From Marinomonas ostreistagni (GTDB taxonomy: Bacteria > Pseudomonadota > Gammaproteobacteria > Pseudomonadales > Marinomonadaceae), in assembly GCF_016461785.1 (NCBI RefSeq), contig NZ_JAEMUH010000006.1:1-64000 (forward strand): a stretch of 64,000 nt of DNA. Direction: 5' to 3'. Shown piece by piece: positions 8,687 to 17,461 of this stretch. Below the pieces are notes generated by a model that saw nothing but the letters and a program-made list of their open reading frames with translations, was not told the DNA's origin and ran no database searches. Positions within the stretch are counted from its first letter, which is position 1; each line of letters starts with the position of its first letter. The position numbers and the translations under genes are program-made.

Positions 8687-10015
8687 ATGGGCGAATATTT
8701 ATCTTTACTCATGTTTCCAGCGCTGATTGCTCTGATTTTCTTAGGGTTGCAGATTTCGTTTGCAATGATGCTGAGTGCAGCGGCATTCGGTTACCTTGTT
8801 TTTGAAAATGTGGTCGCCTATCAATTACTGTCGAAAATAGAAGAAACCGCTTCCAATTCAGTATTAGCCGCTGTTCCTTTGTTTATCTTTATGGGCGCTA
8901 TGCTGGAAAAGTCTGGTATAGCTGAACGTCTATTTCACGCGATCCATTTATGGACTCGCCGCCTACCTGGTGGGATTGGTGTTGGTACTATTCTACTAGG
9001 GACTATCTTTGCTGCCGCAAGTGGCGTAGTTGGGGCAACAGAAGCAGTAATTGGTCTATTAGCCATTCCCATCATGCTCAAGCACCAATATGACAAGCGC
9101 TTGTTATCCGGAGTCATTTGCGCAAGTGGTTCTTTAGGGACCGCCATCCCGCCGTCCATTACAGTTATCGTTTTAGGACCTGTTGCGGGGGTTTCTGTTG
9201 GGCAATTATTTAACGGTCTACTGCTTCCTGGTTTATTGATGGCTGGGTTGTTTATTCTGTATGTAATATTAGCCGCAACTCTAAAACCGAGCCTAGCGCC
9301 TTCAGACCATGAAGAGGCTGCGGCCGTACCATTATCTGAAAAGCTAAAACTGACCGTTACAGCACTACTGCCTGCGGCAGCATTAATATTCACTGTCTTA
9401 GGTACGATTTTATTAGGTCTAGCCACACCGACAGAAGCCTCAGCCTGTGGTGCCGTAGGTGCCGTGTTGTTGTCCGTTTTATATCGTAGCTGTTCACTAT
9501 CCGTATTGTGGGAGTCAGTGCTACGCACCGTCAATATCTCTGCCATGATCTTAATGATCGTCATGGCTGGCAATATGTTTGCTGGGATTTTCTTTGCAAC
9601 TGGTGGTATGGGAACGGTGCAATCCTTGCTAATGGACTCAGGTCTTAACCGTTATGCAGTGTTAGCCATGATCTTATTGATTGCTTTCATAGCGGGCTTT
9701 CTTTTAGACATGATGTCTGTTGTGTTGATCATCATCCCAGTAGCGATGCCAATCGTAAGACTTTTAGGCTTTGATGAAATTTGGTTTTGTGTAGCGTTCT
9801 TGGTCATTCTACAAACCAGTTACCTCACACCACCATTAGCGCCATCCATTTTCTATCTGCGGGCGATTTCGCCACCAAGCATTACCTTGAAACATATGTA
9901 TGCAGGTGTCATCCCATTTATATTGATACAGATAATGGTTTTAACCGCTGTCCTAGCGATACCAGAACTGGCCACTTGGCTACCTGAGAAGCTAACCCAA
10001 ACCACATGGTCGTAG
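8687..10015 (+). CDS. TRAP transporter large permease (DctM-like)
   Basis: A 442-aa inner-membrane transport subunit of the TRAP system (DctM/DedA-like). It is rich in hydrophobic segments and has the conserved GVVGATEAVIGLLAIPIM and SGSLGTAIPPSITVIVLGP regions, with LDMMSVVLIIIPV in the C-terminal half. It carries out Na+-driven uptake of the ligand delivered by the periplasmic receptor. AAGGAG precedes the ATG at about 9 nt. It is the last transporter gene; the AraC regulator starts about 155 bp further on. Confidence 0.93.
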   Translation: MGEYLSLLMFPALIALIFLGLQISFAMMLSAAAFGYLVFENVVAYQLLSKIEETASNSVLAAVPLFIFMGAMLEKSGIAERLFHAIHLWTRRLPGGIGVGTILLGTIFAAASGVVGATEAVIGLLAIPIMLKHQYDKRLLSGVICASGSLGTAIPPSITVIVLGPVAGVSVGQLFNGLLLPGLLMAGLFILYVILAATLKPSLAPSDHEEAAAVPLSEKLKLTVTALLPAAALIFTVLGTILLGLATPTEASACGAVGAVLLSVLYRSCSLSVLWESVLRTVNISAMILMIVMAGNMFAGIFFATGGMGTVQSLLMDSGLNRYAVLAMILLIAFIAGFLLDMMSVVLIIIPVAMPIVRLLGFDEIWFCVAFLVILQTSYLTPPLAPSIFYLRAISPPSITLKHMYAGVIPFILIQIMVLTAVLAIPELATWLPEKLTQTTWS

Positions 10016-10109
10016 CTGACCGTTTGTACAAACTTTCACGCAAAAGTAAATAGAAATCATTATTGAAAATGTGCCTCAGAAATGGGGCACTATTCGAAAA
10101 ACGCAATTT

Positions 10110-10129
10110 AATTGAATACCAATTCAATT
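10110..10129. promoter_or_regulatory. Dyad upstream of the AraC gene
   Basis: A perfect 8-bp inverted repeat, AATTGAAT-ACCA-ATTCAATT, 41 bp before the AraC start chosen here. It is a candidate operator. Its presence argues that the upstream extension of the frame (from 10063) is not coding. Confidence 0.4.
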
Positions 10130-10170
10130 TAGGGAAAAATCCTCTTATAACAAACATAACAAGAACGCCT

Positions 10171-10914
10171 ATGCAAATTCGAGATGTCCTTTTACCCAAT
10201 CATTGTCATGCACACAGTCATGATTTCCATCAGATCATTTTTCACGTCAACGATGAAGCTCTGTTCGACATCAACGGCATTCGAGAAACCATGAATGCAC
10301 AACGCGGTTGCATTATCCCTACAACAGAAAAGCATTGCTATAAAGGCTTAGGAGACAGCCGTCAGGTGATCATCGACCTACCGATTCTCTCTTTTCATAC
10401 TCGGGTTGATTCACTCTTTGATAACCCATGCTATTTCGAGGCAGATCGCAACTTAGTACAACTGGTACGATGCATTCAAAATGAAGAAAGGTATTTTAAC
10501 CATTTCCCAGAGGCGTACCTCAACATCTCAATGGGCTTAATGGCCTCTTTGTATTGTCGGATCGTAGGTGAAAAGCCAGATACAAAGTTTTACAATCGGC
10601 TTAATATTTCCTGTATTGAGAGCTTTGTCGAACACCATCTTGCAGACAAAATAAGCGTAGCACAGCTCGCGGATATGAATCACATGAGTCGTGGTCACTT
10701 CAATGAGCTATTCATCAAACAGACTGGCATCTCTCCCTATCAATTCATTTTGAAAAAGCGCCTAGAAGGCGCTCACGAGCTGATCGTTACGACCAGAAAG
10801 CCATTATCATTGATAGCAGAGCAAGTCGGGTTTAGTTCACAAAGCGCTTTAACTCATGCCTTTGCAAAGTACTTCGGTTATGCTCCTAGGCAATTAAGAC
10901 AAGTAAGCTGTTAA
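10171..10914 (+). CDS. AraC family transcriptional regulator
   Basis: A 247-aa regulator with an N-terminal cupin-like ligand domain (His-rich HCHAHSHDFHQ near residues 12-22) and a C-terminal AraC double helix-turn-helix (ADMNHMSRGHFNELF, then LIAEQVGFSSQSALTHAF). The frame stays open to 10063 (TTG) and 10069 (ATG), but no Shine-Dalgarno sequence supports these, so I take the ATG at 10171 with moderate confidence. It follows the TRAP operon and is a plausible regulator of it. Its 3' end overlaps by 4 bp the convergent gene ending at 10911. Confidence 0.85.
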   Translation: MQIRDVLLPNHCHAHSHDFHQIIFHVNDEALFDINGIRETMNAQRGCIIPTTEKHCYKGLGDSRQVIIDLPILSFHTRVDSLFDNPCYFEADRNLVQLVRCIQNEERYFNHFPEAYLNISMGLMASLYCRIVGEKPDTKFYNRLNISCIESFVEHHLADKISVAQLADMNHMSRGHFNELFIKQTGISPYQFILKKRLEGAHELIVTTRKPLSLIAEQVGFSSQSALTHAFAKYFGYAPRQLRQVSC

Positions 10915-11966
10915 TCATCACTGCTAAGCTCTAGAGCCAGCTCCCAGTTCTTGATAAAGCGACGCTGCTTTACTAAATCACGCCCCACTAGCAGCTGTTG
11001 GTCTAAATCTACCGTTCGAATCGTCCGGGTCGGCCCGATGGGCATGGCAAAATGAGGCTCGTATTCAGAGGCACGTATCGGATACAGTAACTCCTCACTG
11101 GTCATCAGAGATTGCCCTTCATCTGATAGCAGAAAATCAATAAAAAGACCGGCATCTAGGGCATTTGGTGCATGTTTTGGAATAACTGCTGTACGCATAA
11201 GCATGAGGGTGTAGTCCTTGGGAATGATCATTTCAATGCTTGAATCATTATTGGCTCGCTGCGCAGCATAGGACCCTAACAAGTTGTAGCCGACCACTAA
11301 TTTCCCGCTGGCAACATCATCAATAATATCACTGGAACAACAATAGGTTTTCACCCCATGACTGCCAAAAGCTTCTAACATACGTCCCCAGGTAGCATCT
11401 GCTTGCCTCGCATCTTGGCTGGCTAAAAGATAGCCCACTCCACTCTTGCGTATATCATAGGTTCCCATTCGACCGGATACGTACTCATCGTTCTGGCGAA
11501 TATAACTGAGCAACGCTTGGCGATCTTGAGGCATGTCTATCTCTGCAAACGCCTTTTTATTCACCATCATGACAACAGGCTCATAAGAGAAAGCGAATAC
11601 TTCACTGCGCCATTTCGCTTTACTTGGAAGTCGCGCAGTTTCATCAGAACGATACGGTTGCGTGAAGCCGTCATTCACTAGCTTTAACTGTAAATCCATG
11701 GCACTGCTAATCACTAAACTTGCGCTTGGTTGTGCAGACTCAGAAACGGTTAAGTAATACAGTTCAAGCGTATTAACATCGATGTAGCCGACGCGAATGT
11801 CAGGATGACGTGTGACAAAGCGTTCCAATAAAGGCCTAAACGAGCTCATATCCAACGTGGAGTTAATATACAGCACTCTTGTTGCACTCGTAGAACCGAA
11901 CCAAATCGGCTCCGCATGCAGTACCGATGCGAATAGGCAACTAAACCATACGATAAATCGTTTCAT
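10911..11966 (-). CDS. Periplasmic solute-binding protein coupled to TctDE
   Basis: A 351-aa ABC-type (iron/thiamine-like) periplasmic binding protein. It has a signal peptide (MKRFIVWFSCLFASVLHA, cleaved before EPIWFG) and ends with the typical NALDAGLFIDFLLSDEGQ segment. No permease or ATPase gene is nearby. Its ATG overlaps the stop of the histidine kinase gene (TAATG), so translation is probably coupled. This suggests an accessory ligand sensor for the TctE kinase rather than a transport component. The ligand is unknown; a tricarboxylate is possible from the neighbouring tct genes. Confidence 0.82.
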   Translation of the reverse strand: MKRFIVWFSCLFASVLHAEPIWFGSTSATRVLYINSTLDMSSFRPLLERFVTRHPDIRVGYIDVNTLELYYLTVSESAQPSASLVISSAMDLQLKLVNDGFTQPYRSDETARLPSKAKWRSEVFAFSYEPVVMMVNKKAFAEIDMPQDRQALLSYIRQNDEYVSGRMGTYDIRKSGVGYLLASQDARQADATWGRMLEAFGSHGVKTYCCSSDIIDDVASGKLVVGYNLLGSYAAQRANNDSSIEMIIPKDYTLMLMRTAVIPKHAPNALDAGLFIDFLLSDEGQSLMTSEELLYPIRASEYEPHFAMPIGPTRTIRTVDLDQQLLVGRDLVKQRRFIKNWELALELSSDD

Positions 11967-13423
11967 TAGCTATCCTCCCGAAACTTAAAAGCAGGAAAAT
12001 CAACCGTTACCACGGTGCCGTGAGGGTGATTATCAGACAAGGTAATATCAGCCTGATGATACTTTGTAATGTCTTTGACTAACGATAAACCAACACCTGA
12101 GCCTGCTATGTCATAGCGACCACGATAAAAACGCTCAAAAACGCGTTGCTTATCAACATCACTAATCCCTACCCCTTGGTCCATGACTTCGACACGATAA
12201 ACATTAGGCATGGGAGTAATGCGAATCACCACTTCTTTTTGTTCGACGCCGTTTTCTAACACGCTATAGCGAACCGCGTTTTCAATTAGATTCTGCATCA
12301 TTTGTTCGATTGCAACAGTATCCCCAACAATGATGGCTTCTTCCAGCTCGCTCTCAAAACACAGCATGACACCTTTGCGCAGTGCCGTTAAAGCTTGAGC
12401 TCGACAAGACTCACGGACAGGCTGAACCAGATCAATTAAGCCCATTGGCTGAGATTGCAGTCGATGGCTAATCGTCGCTTGGTTCAAGAGAAAACTTACC
12501 GTATCGCTTAGTGCCTCGCACTGTTCAATGATCTTTTCCAGAGCTTGGCGTTGCTGCTCTGGTCTACCGATATCACGCGCGTTTTCTGCTAACGCCTTAA
12601 GACTTGCTATCGGTGTACGCAATTGGTGTGCGGCGTTTCCTGTATAGTTTTCTAACTCTTCCAGGTTACTTTGCAAACGCAACATAAAATCATTGATGAC
12701 GACTTTTAAATGATAGGTTTCTCGAGGAGTTTTCAATGTAAGCGGCGTCAGATCCCCTGGGGTTCGAGACTCTAAAACTTGCTCAATTCGATGCAATGGA
12801 CGCAACACAATCTGACTGCCGATAACAATCAAAGCAATCGATACCAACGCCACCAGAGTAATTAGTTCAACGGCCCGCTGAGTAATAGAAGCCGCCATCT
12901 CTTCCCTAGATAAACGCGTGTGTGCAAGCACCGTTCGCACGGTACCACTAGCATCTGGCTCGGTGATATAACGTTCTAACCAAGCGAAGCGCAACACTTC
13001 ACCAGAGTATGTTCGATCAAAAAACTGAATAGTGCCATAGTCGACGGGCAAAGCAGGCGAGGAATCTAAATTAAAGTAACCCGTAATAAAACCTTGGGAG
13101 GAGCTTTCAACCTTGTAGAAAACTCGGTCCTCACTTGCCTGAGCTAGCGTGGCGAAGGCTGACCAAGGGATATCAATAGTGATTTCACCTTCAATCTGAC
13201 CAACATTTTCATCCATTTGCAACAAGGCGCTGCGTAACAAGCGATCGTAAGAAATATCAGCTAAGCGTTCACTGTAGTCAAACACCAATTTAATCGCCAA
13301 TAAAGCAATCAAAATAATTGTAAAGGCACCAACTACAATGAACCGCCCCCTTAAAGAAGGAGAATGCTGATAATCAAGCTGACGCTCATACCCGTTTAAC
13401 GGACGTAGAGATCTCCGCCACAT
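11966..13423 (-). CDS. tctE: TctE-type sensor histidine kinase
   Basis: A 485-aa membrane sensor. Transmembrane segments are near residues 28-48 and 185-205. Between them lies a TctE-type (2CSK_N) sensor region containing SYDRLLRSALLQ and DRVFYKVESSSQGFITGYF. A HAMP-like linker, the H-box AAHQLRTPIASLKAL (His266), the N-box NLIENAVRYS and the G-boxes DQGVGIS and GSGVGLSLVKDI follow. A TTG at 13429 is possible, but GAGG sits at a better distance from the ATG at 13423. The gene overlaps the response regulator by 38 bp and is coupled to the binding-protein gene downstream. The likely role is control of the adjacent tctCBA transporter. Confidence 0.88.
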   Translation of the reverse strand: MWRRSLRPLNGYERQLDYQHSPSLRGRFIVVGAFTIILIALLAIKLVFDYSERLADISYDRLLRSALLQMDENVGQIEGEITIDIPWSAFATLAQASEDRVFYKVESSSQGFITGYFNLDSSPALPVDYGTIQFFDRTYSGEVLRFAWLERYITEPDASGTVRTVLAHTRLSREEMAASITQRAVELITLVALVSIALIVIGSQIVLRPLHRIEQVLESRTPGDLTPLTLKTPRETYHLKVVINDFMLRLQSNLEELENYTGNAAHQLRTPIASLKALAENARDIGRPEQQRQALEKIIEQCEALSDTVSFLLNQATISHRLQSQPMGLIDLVQPVRESCRAQALTALRKGVMLCFESELEEAIIVGDTVAIEQMMQNLIENAVRYSVLENGVEQKEVVIRITPMPNVYRVEVMDQGVGISDVDKQRVFERFYRGRYDIAGSGVGLSLVKDITKYHQADITLSDNHPHGTVVTVDFPAFKFREDS

Positions 13424-14069
13424 AGCCAATGCCTCGCAAGGTGCTAATCACCAAATCACTTCCTGAGAGCTTTTTGCGTAGCCTTGCCACGTAAAGCTCA
13501 ATCGCATTTGGGCCAGGAGTCTCATCAAAATTGAAAAGGTGTTCCGTGATTTCATCTTTACTTAGCACTCGACCTAAATGCCCTAAAAAGATTTCTAATA
13601 ACCGAAATTCTCTATTCGTAATCGCACGAACTTCTTTGTCCACCATCACCTGACGGCTGTCCCGATCTACGGTGATATTACCATGCTCTGTGATGTTGGA
13701 AGCATAACCTTGTTTGCGTCTTAGCAAGGCACGACAGCGAGCTTCAAGCTCGCCAAAATCGAACGGCTTCGTTAAATAATCATCCGCACCTGCATCGAGC
13801 AGTCGAATCCGATCATCCACTTGGTCTCGTGCGGTTAAAATCAACACTGGCGTAGCATCTTCTCGCTGTCGTAAAGCTTGCAATATCTGTAAACCGGACA
13901 CATTTGGTAGGTTTAAATCAAGAATGATGAGATCAACGGATTGATATCGCAAAAACTCGTTTGCTTGTTTACCATCTTGAATCAAGTCTGCACCATGGCC
14001 TATGCTAGATAAGCGATCACATATTGCTTGCCCTAGGACCTCAGTATCTTCTACCACTAAAATCCGCAT
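13386..14069 (-). CDS. tctD: TctD-type OmpR-family response regulator
   Basis: A 227-aa regulator with an N-terminal receiver (phospho-acceptor Asp51 in LIILDLNLP, conserved Lys in DDYLTKPFDFGE) and a C-terminal winged helix (ITNREFRLLEIFL...AIELYVARLRKKL). The longest frame begins at 14099, but AAGGAG at 5 nt before the ATG at 14069 and the usual MRILVVEDT beginning fix the start. It is the first gene of the tctD-tctE-binding protein operon, just downstream of tctCBA. An 11-bp-spaced direct repeat upstream of tctC is a candidate target. Confidence 0.9.
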   Translation of the reverse strand: MRILVVEDTEVLGQAICDRLSSIGHGADLIQDGKQANEFLRYQSVDLIILDLNLPNVSGLQILQALRQREDATPVLILTARDQVDDRIRLLDAGADDYLTKPFDFGELEARCRALLRRKQGYASNITEHGNITVDRDSRQVMVDKEVRAITNREFRLLEIFLGHLGRVLSKDEITEHLFNFDETPGPNAIELYVARLRKKLSGSDLVISTLRGIGYVAEISTSVKRV

Positions 14070-14101
14070 ACCTACTCCTTGCAGCCTAAAACGAAACAAG
14101 C

Positions 14102-14122
14102 CCGATTGATCCTCTCAATCGG
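14102..14122 (-). terminator. Hairpin between tctA and tctD
   Basis: An 8-bp perfect stem (14102-14109 with 14115-14122), loop TCCTC, extended by an imperfect AAG/CTT. On the minus strand it is followed by CTTGTTTCGTTTT. It is probably a terminator of tctCBA or a partial one that lowers tctDE expression. Confidence 0.5.
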
Positions 14123-14160
14123 ACTTGTGGCCAACTAATGATTATTCAGTTTAGCAACCC

Positions 14161-15678
14161 TTAATCGGTCAGACCATCCTTCGAGCGCTTCATTTTCGTA
14201 CGAAGAATCTTACCAAATACCATTGGTAGAATCAGTCCAGCAAGCGCAACGACCCACAGGCCAATACTCAAACCACTACTCCAAAGTACTGTCCAATCAC
14301 CGTCAGATAGAACAAGCGCGTGGCGAAGGTTTTTCTCCATTTCAGGGCCAAGCAACATACCAAGAATGACTGGTACTAGTGGAATTTCCACTTTACGTAG
14401 TACGTAACCCATGATGCCGAAGCCAACCATGAAGTACAAATCGATCGCACTGCCCGTGATTGAAAAGATACCTACCGAAGCAATCAGTGTCACAATCGGC
14501 ATTAGATACTTCGGCGGAATGCTAAGTAGCTTAACAAACACACCCACCATTGGGATGTTAAGCAGTAGCAGCACCAAGTTACCTACGAATAATGCAGCAA
14601 TAACACCCCAAACTAGATCAGGACTTTGCTGGAACAACATAGGACCTGGGTTTACGTTTAGAGAGATCAGCATGGCAAGCAATACTGCTGTAGTACCACT
14701 ACCTGGCACACCTAGGGTTAGCATTGGTACTAGCGCACCGGATGCAGCACCGTTGTTACCCGCTTCTGGCGCCGCAACACCGCGTGGGTCACCCTTACCA
14801 AATTCCCCTGTGTCAGATACTTTCTTCTCAAGCGTGTAACTAACAAAGCTCCCCAAGGAAGCACCCGCACCTGGCAATACACCTGAAACGAAACCTAACA
14901 GCGCACCACGTAACGAAGCAGGCAATACAAATAAAATGTCTTTAGCGGTTAATTTCAGCTTGTTGAGCGCCACTTGCTTAAGGCCGTCACCTGCATGTTG
15001 CTCTAGGAAGAAGAACAATTCGGAAATAGCAAACAAACCAACAATCGCAATAAGGAAGTCAATACCTTCAAACAGATGCAAACTGTCATAGGTGTATCGC
15101 TGAACACCAGACGAAATGTCTATACCAACGGTTGCGATCATTAGACCTAGCGCTGCAGCGATCAGTGTCTTAAATTGGTTTTTACCGGTAATACCACCCA
15201 GTGTTGCAAACGCTAACGCAAACAATGCGAAGTATTCTGCAGGGCCAAATTTCAAAGCAAATTTCGCTAGAATCGGCGCTAAAATAACCAGACCGATTGT
15301 GGCGATAAAACTACCGATAAACGATGCAATAGCGGAAGTCGCCAATGCCTCAGCAGCTTTACCTTTGACGGCCATCGGATAACCGTCTAGACACGTCATC
15401 ATCGCCGGCTCATCACCCGGAATGTTTAGTAGAATCGACGAAATACGACCGCCGTACATCGCCCCTGCGTAAACAGAAGTTAAAAGAATTAAAGAAGAAG
15501 TAGGAGACAGCCCCAAGCTAAACGCTAATGGAATCAAAATCGCCACACCGTTCGCAGGACCTAATCCTGGTAGCGCACCAATCAAGGTACCTAAAATAGC
15601 ACCGATCAATGCGAACATAATGCTTTCAGGTGACAACGCCACCGCAAAGCCTTGCATTAATAGTTCAATCGTACCCAT
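14161..15678 (-). CDS. tctA: Tripartite tricarboxylate transporter large permease TctA
   Basis: A 505-aa inner-membrane transport subunit of a TTT-family carrier. It has the N-terminal motif GALPGLGPANGVAILIPLAF and its internal counterpart near the middle (GVLPGAGASLGSF), the paired glycine-rich signatures of TctA, plus about 12 hydrophobic segments. It works with TctB (3-bp gap upstream) and the periplasmic TctC. The substrate is likely citrate or a related carboxylate, but TTT systems are diverse and the ligand cannot be read from this subunit. Confidence 0.94.
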   Translation of the reverse strand: MGTIELLMQGFAVALSPESIMFALIGAILGTLIGALPGLGPANGVAILIPLAFSLGLSPTSSLILLTSVYAGAMYGGRISSILLNIPGDEPAMMTCLDGYPMAVKGKAAEALATSAIASFIGSFIATIGLVILAPILAKFALKFGPAEYFALFALAFATLGGITGKNQFKTLIAAALGLMIATVGIDISSGVQRYTYDSLHLFEGIDFLIAIVGLFAISELFFFLEQHAGDGLKQVALNKLKLTAKDILFVLPASLRGALLGFVSGVLPGAGASLGSFVSYTLEKKVSDTGEFGKGDPRGVAAPEAGNNGAASGALVPMLTLGVPGSGTTAVLLAMLISLNVNPGPMLFQQSPDLVWGVIAALFVGNLVLLLLNIPMVGVFVKLLSIPPKYLMPIVTLIASVGIFSITGSAIDLYFMVGFGIMGYVLRKVEIPLVPVILGMLLGPEMEKNLRHALVLSDGDWTVLWSSGLSIGLWVVALAGLILPMVFGKILRTKMKRSKDGLTD

Positions 15679-15681
15679 AAC

Positions 15682-16122
15682 TTACAGCCCCAAAATACCT
15701 GAAGGTAACGCCAACTCGAGCACACGCGTAAACAACACGTAAATCACAACTGATGTTATAGCACCGGTTAGCAAACTTTTTCCTGGGGTTGCCCCCATAC
15801 GCCAACATAGGAACGCAACAGCAGGAGTTGCCGATAAAACAAAGCCTACATACTCAAGGCCAAAGGCGAATAACACTAATACCAAGCAGACAATACCTAA
15901 CTCTATAAGCATTGAAACCGCTGGCCATTTTGCATCTTCGTCTGGCTTAACGATCATGTAGATAGAGCCAATCGCCAAAATAATAGACAGTAGAATCGGG
16001 AATGTTTCAGGCCCTACGGATTCCTGTCCACCAAAAGGTATAGGAAACTTCGTCGCTTCATAACCGTAGGTAACGGCTAAAATAAGCAATAGAACCCCAA
16101 ACACACGGTCGGTAATACGCAT
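15682..16122 (-). CDS. tctB: Tripartite tricarboxylate transporter small subunit TctB
   Basis: A 146-aa protein with four hydrophobic segments, the size and layout of TctB. VGPETFPILLSIILAIGSIYM near residues 36-56 is family-typical. It is the small membrane subunit linking the receptor to TctA. It sits between tctC and tctA in the usual order on the minus strand. Confidence 0.88.
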   Translation of the reverse strand: MRITDRVFGVLLLILAVTYGYEATKFPIPFGGQESVGPETFPILLSIILAIGSIYMIVKPDEDAKWPAVSMLIELGIVCLVLVLFAFGLEYVGFVLSATPAVAFLCWRMGATPGKSLLTGAITSVVIYVLFTRVLELALPSGILGL

Positions 16123-16188
16123 GTATCTGCTCCAACAATAACAAGGAAAAAACTGAGGGGGAGCGGGTCCCCCTCAAATCGGGTCTAA

Positions 16189-17181
16189 TTAGCGAATTAG
16201 ACCGATATCTTTAGATAGGATTTGGATATCAAGAGTTTGGTTCTTCACGAATTGAGTGAACTCTTCACCTGATTTTTTGAATGGCATTAGACCGTTTTTG
16301 GTCATCACATCCTTCCATTCTTGAGTTTGGTACAACTCATCTACTGTGTTTACCCACCAGTCGTATGAGTCCTGGCTCGCTTCGCCTGGTACATAGAAAC
16401 CACGCCAGTTTGGTGCAACAGAGCTAATACCCTGCTCCATAGCAGTTGGAATTTGATCGAATGGCGCTGGCAAACGTTCTTCAGATAGAACCGCTAGGAC
16501 ACGTAGGTCACCAGAGTCCATGAAGCCTTTAACTTCTGAGATATCACCTGTAAACGCATCAACGTGGCCGCCCACTACTTGAACAAGAGCTTCAGAACCA
16601 CCGCTGAACGCCAGGTAACGAATTTTTGGAAGGTTTTCTACTTGCGCTTCTTTCGCAGTAATTAGGACTTTCAAATGATCCCAGCCACCCGATGCACTAC
16701 CACCGGCAAATTTCACGGAACCTTGGTCATTTTTCAAGGCTTCCATCATTTGGCTTAAAGAAGTGTATTTTGAATCTTTACCTACAGCGATAACACCGTA
16801 GTCTGCACCCAGTGTGCCCACCCATTTAACTTGGTCAGCATTCATGCCTGGGAATTGGCCTTGAGCAAGGCGAGTTGTTGTAGCCGTACTTGCTGCAACA
16901 ATTAGGGCTTCATCATCAGCACGTTTACTTACAGTGTGCGCAAAAGCTACACCACCACCAGCACCTGCCATGTTGACAGTTTGAACGTTACCTTTGATGT
17001 AGTCTAAGTCGGTCAATACCTTACCTACACTACGACATGTGAAGTCCCAACCACCACCAGGATTTGCTGGCGCAATACATTCCGCACTGCGTGATTGCTC
17101 GAAAGCTTGCGCTTGACCTGCGATCGCTAACGCCGCAGCACCTGAAACGAGAACAGACTTCATTGACATGGTCTTAAGCAT
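16189..17181 (-). CDS. tctC: Tripartite tricarboxylate transporter receptor TctC
   Basis: A 330-aa periplasmic receptor. The start at 17181 follows AGGAG at 8 nt and begins a signal peptide (MLKTMSMKSVLVSGAAALA, cleaved after AQA near residue 25); the longer frame from 17238 lacks support. ECIAPANPGGGWDFTCRSVGK is the ligand-loop region of Bug/TctC receptors, and NWRGFYVPGEA near the C-terminal third is also typical. First gene of tctCBA. Upstream lie a direct repeat and a dyad suited to control by TctD. Confidence 0.92.
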   Translation of the reverse strand: MLKTMSMKSVLVSGAAALAIAGQAQAFEQSRSAECIAPANPGGGWDFTCRSVGKVLTDLDYIKGNVQTVNMAGAGGGVAFAHTVSKRADDEALIVAASTATTTRLAQGQFPGMNADQVKWVGTLGADYGVIAVGKDSKYTSLSQMMEALKNDQGSVKFAGGSASGGWDHLKVLITAKEAQVENLPKIRYLAFSGGSEALVQVVGGHVDAFTGDISEVKGFMDSGDLRVLAVLSEERLPAPFDQIPTAMEQGISSVAPNWRGFYVPGEASQDSYDWWVNTVDELYQTQEWKDVMTKNGLMPFKKSGEEFTQFVKNQTLDIQILSKDIGLIR

Positions 17182-17223
17182 GACTTTATCTCCTGCTTTT
17201 ATTGTTTTTGTATTTAGATAAAA

Positions 17224-17239
17224 GATGTATCTATACATC
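17224..17239. promoter_or_regulatory. Perfect dyad in the tctC promoter region
   Basis: GATGTAT-CT-ATACATC, two 7-bp arms with a 2-bp gap, 43 bp before the tctC start. It overlaps a possible -10 element (TATAGA on the minus strand), so it could be an operator. Confidence 0.4.
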
Positions 17240-17264
17240 CATGTTGTAGAACATACTCCGCTAA

Positions 17265-17283
17265 CCTGTCACAACCCTGTCAC
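17265..17283 (-). promoter_or_regulatory. 11-bp-spaced direct repeat upstream of tctC (candidate TctD operator)
   Basis: CCTGTCAC occurs at 17265-17272 and again at 17276-17283, exactly one helical turn apart; on the minus strand each copy reads GTGACAGG. OmpR-family regulators bind as head-to-tail dimers to direct repeats with this spacing. The position, about 85-100 bp upstream of tctC, suits activation. Confidence 0.55.
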
Positions 17284-17402
17284 TAGTAACGTTTTTGTGC
17301 AAAATGTGTAAAAAACACGCTTATCGATAATATTAATGTCATTCACACAACGAGAATTCAGGCTCTTTCGAAGCATAAATTGAGCTTAGACCAAAAATAA
17401 AA

Positions 17403-17434
17403 AAATCCCTGTTTTTTTGCTAAAACAGGGATTT
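17403..17434 (-). terminator. Rho-independent terminator of the aminotransferase gene
   Basis: A perfect 13-bp inverted repeat (17403-17415 with 17422-17434). On the minus strand it is followed by a run of T (TTTTTATTTTT). It lies 27 bp after the aminotransferase stop and insulates it from tctC. Confidence 0.85.
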
Positions 17435-17461
17435 CGATGACTTTAATGTCTAAAAAGTCAA

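Noticed and set aside
8935-9573. A 212-codon open frame on the minus strand inside the TRAP large permease gene
   Set aside because: It is antisense to a clear membrane transporter; its composition mirrors the hydrophobic codons of that gene.
14411-14839. A 142-codon plus-strand frame inside tctA
   Set aside because: Antisense shadow of a conserved membrane protein gene.
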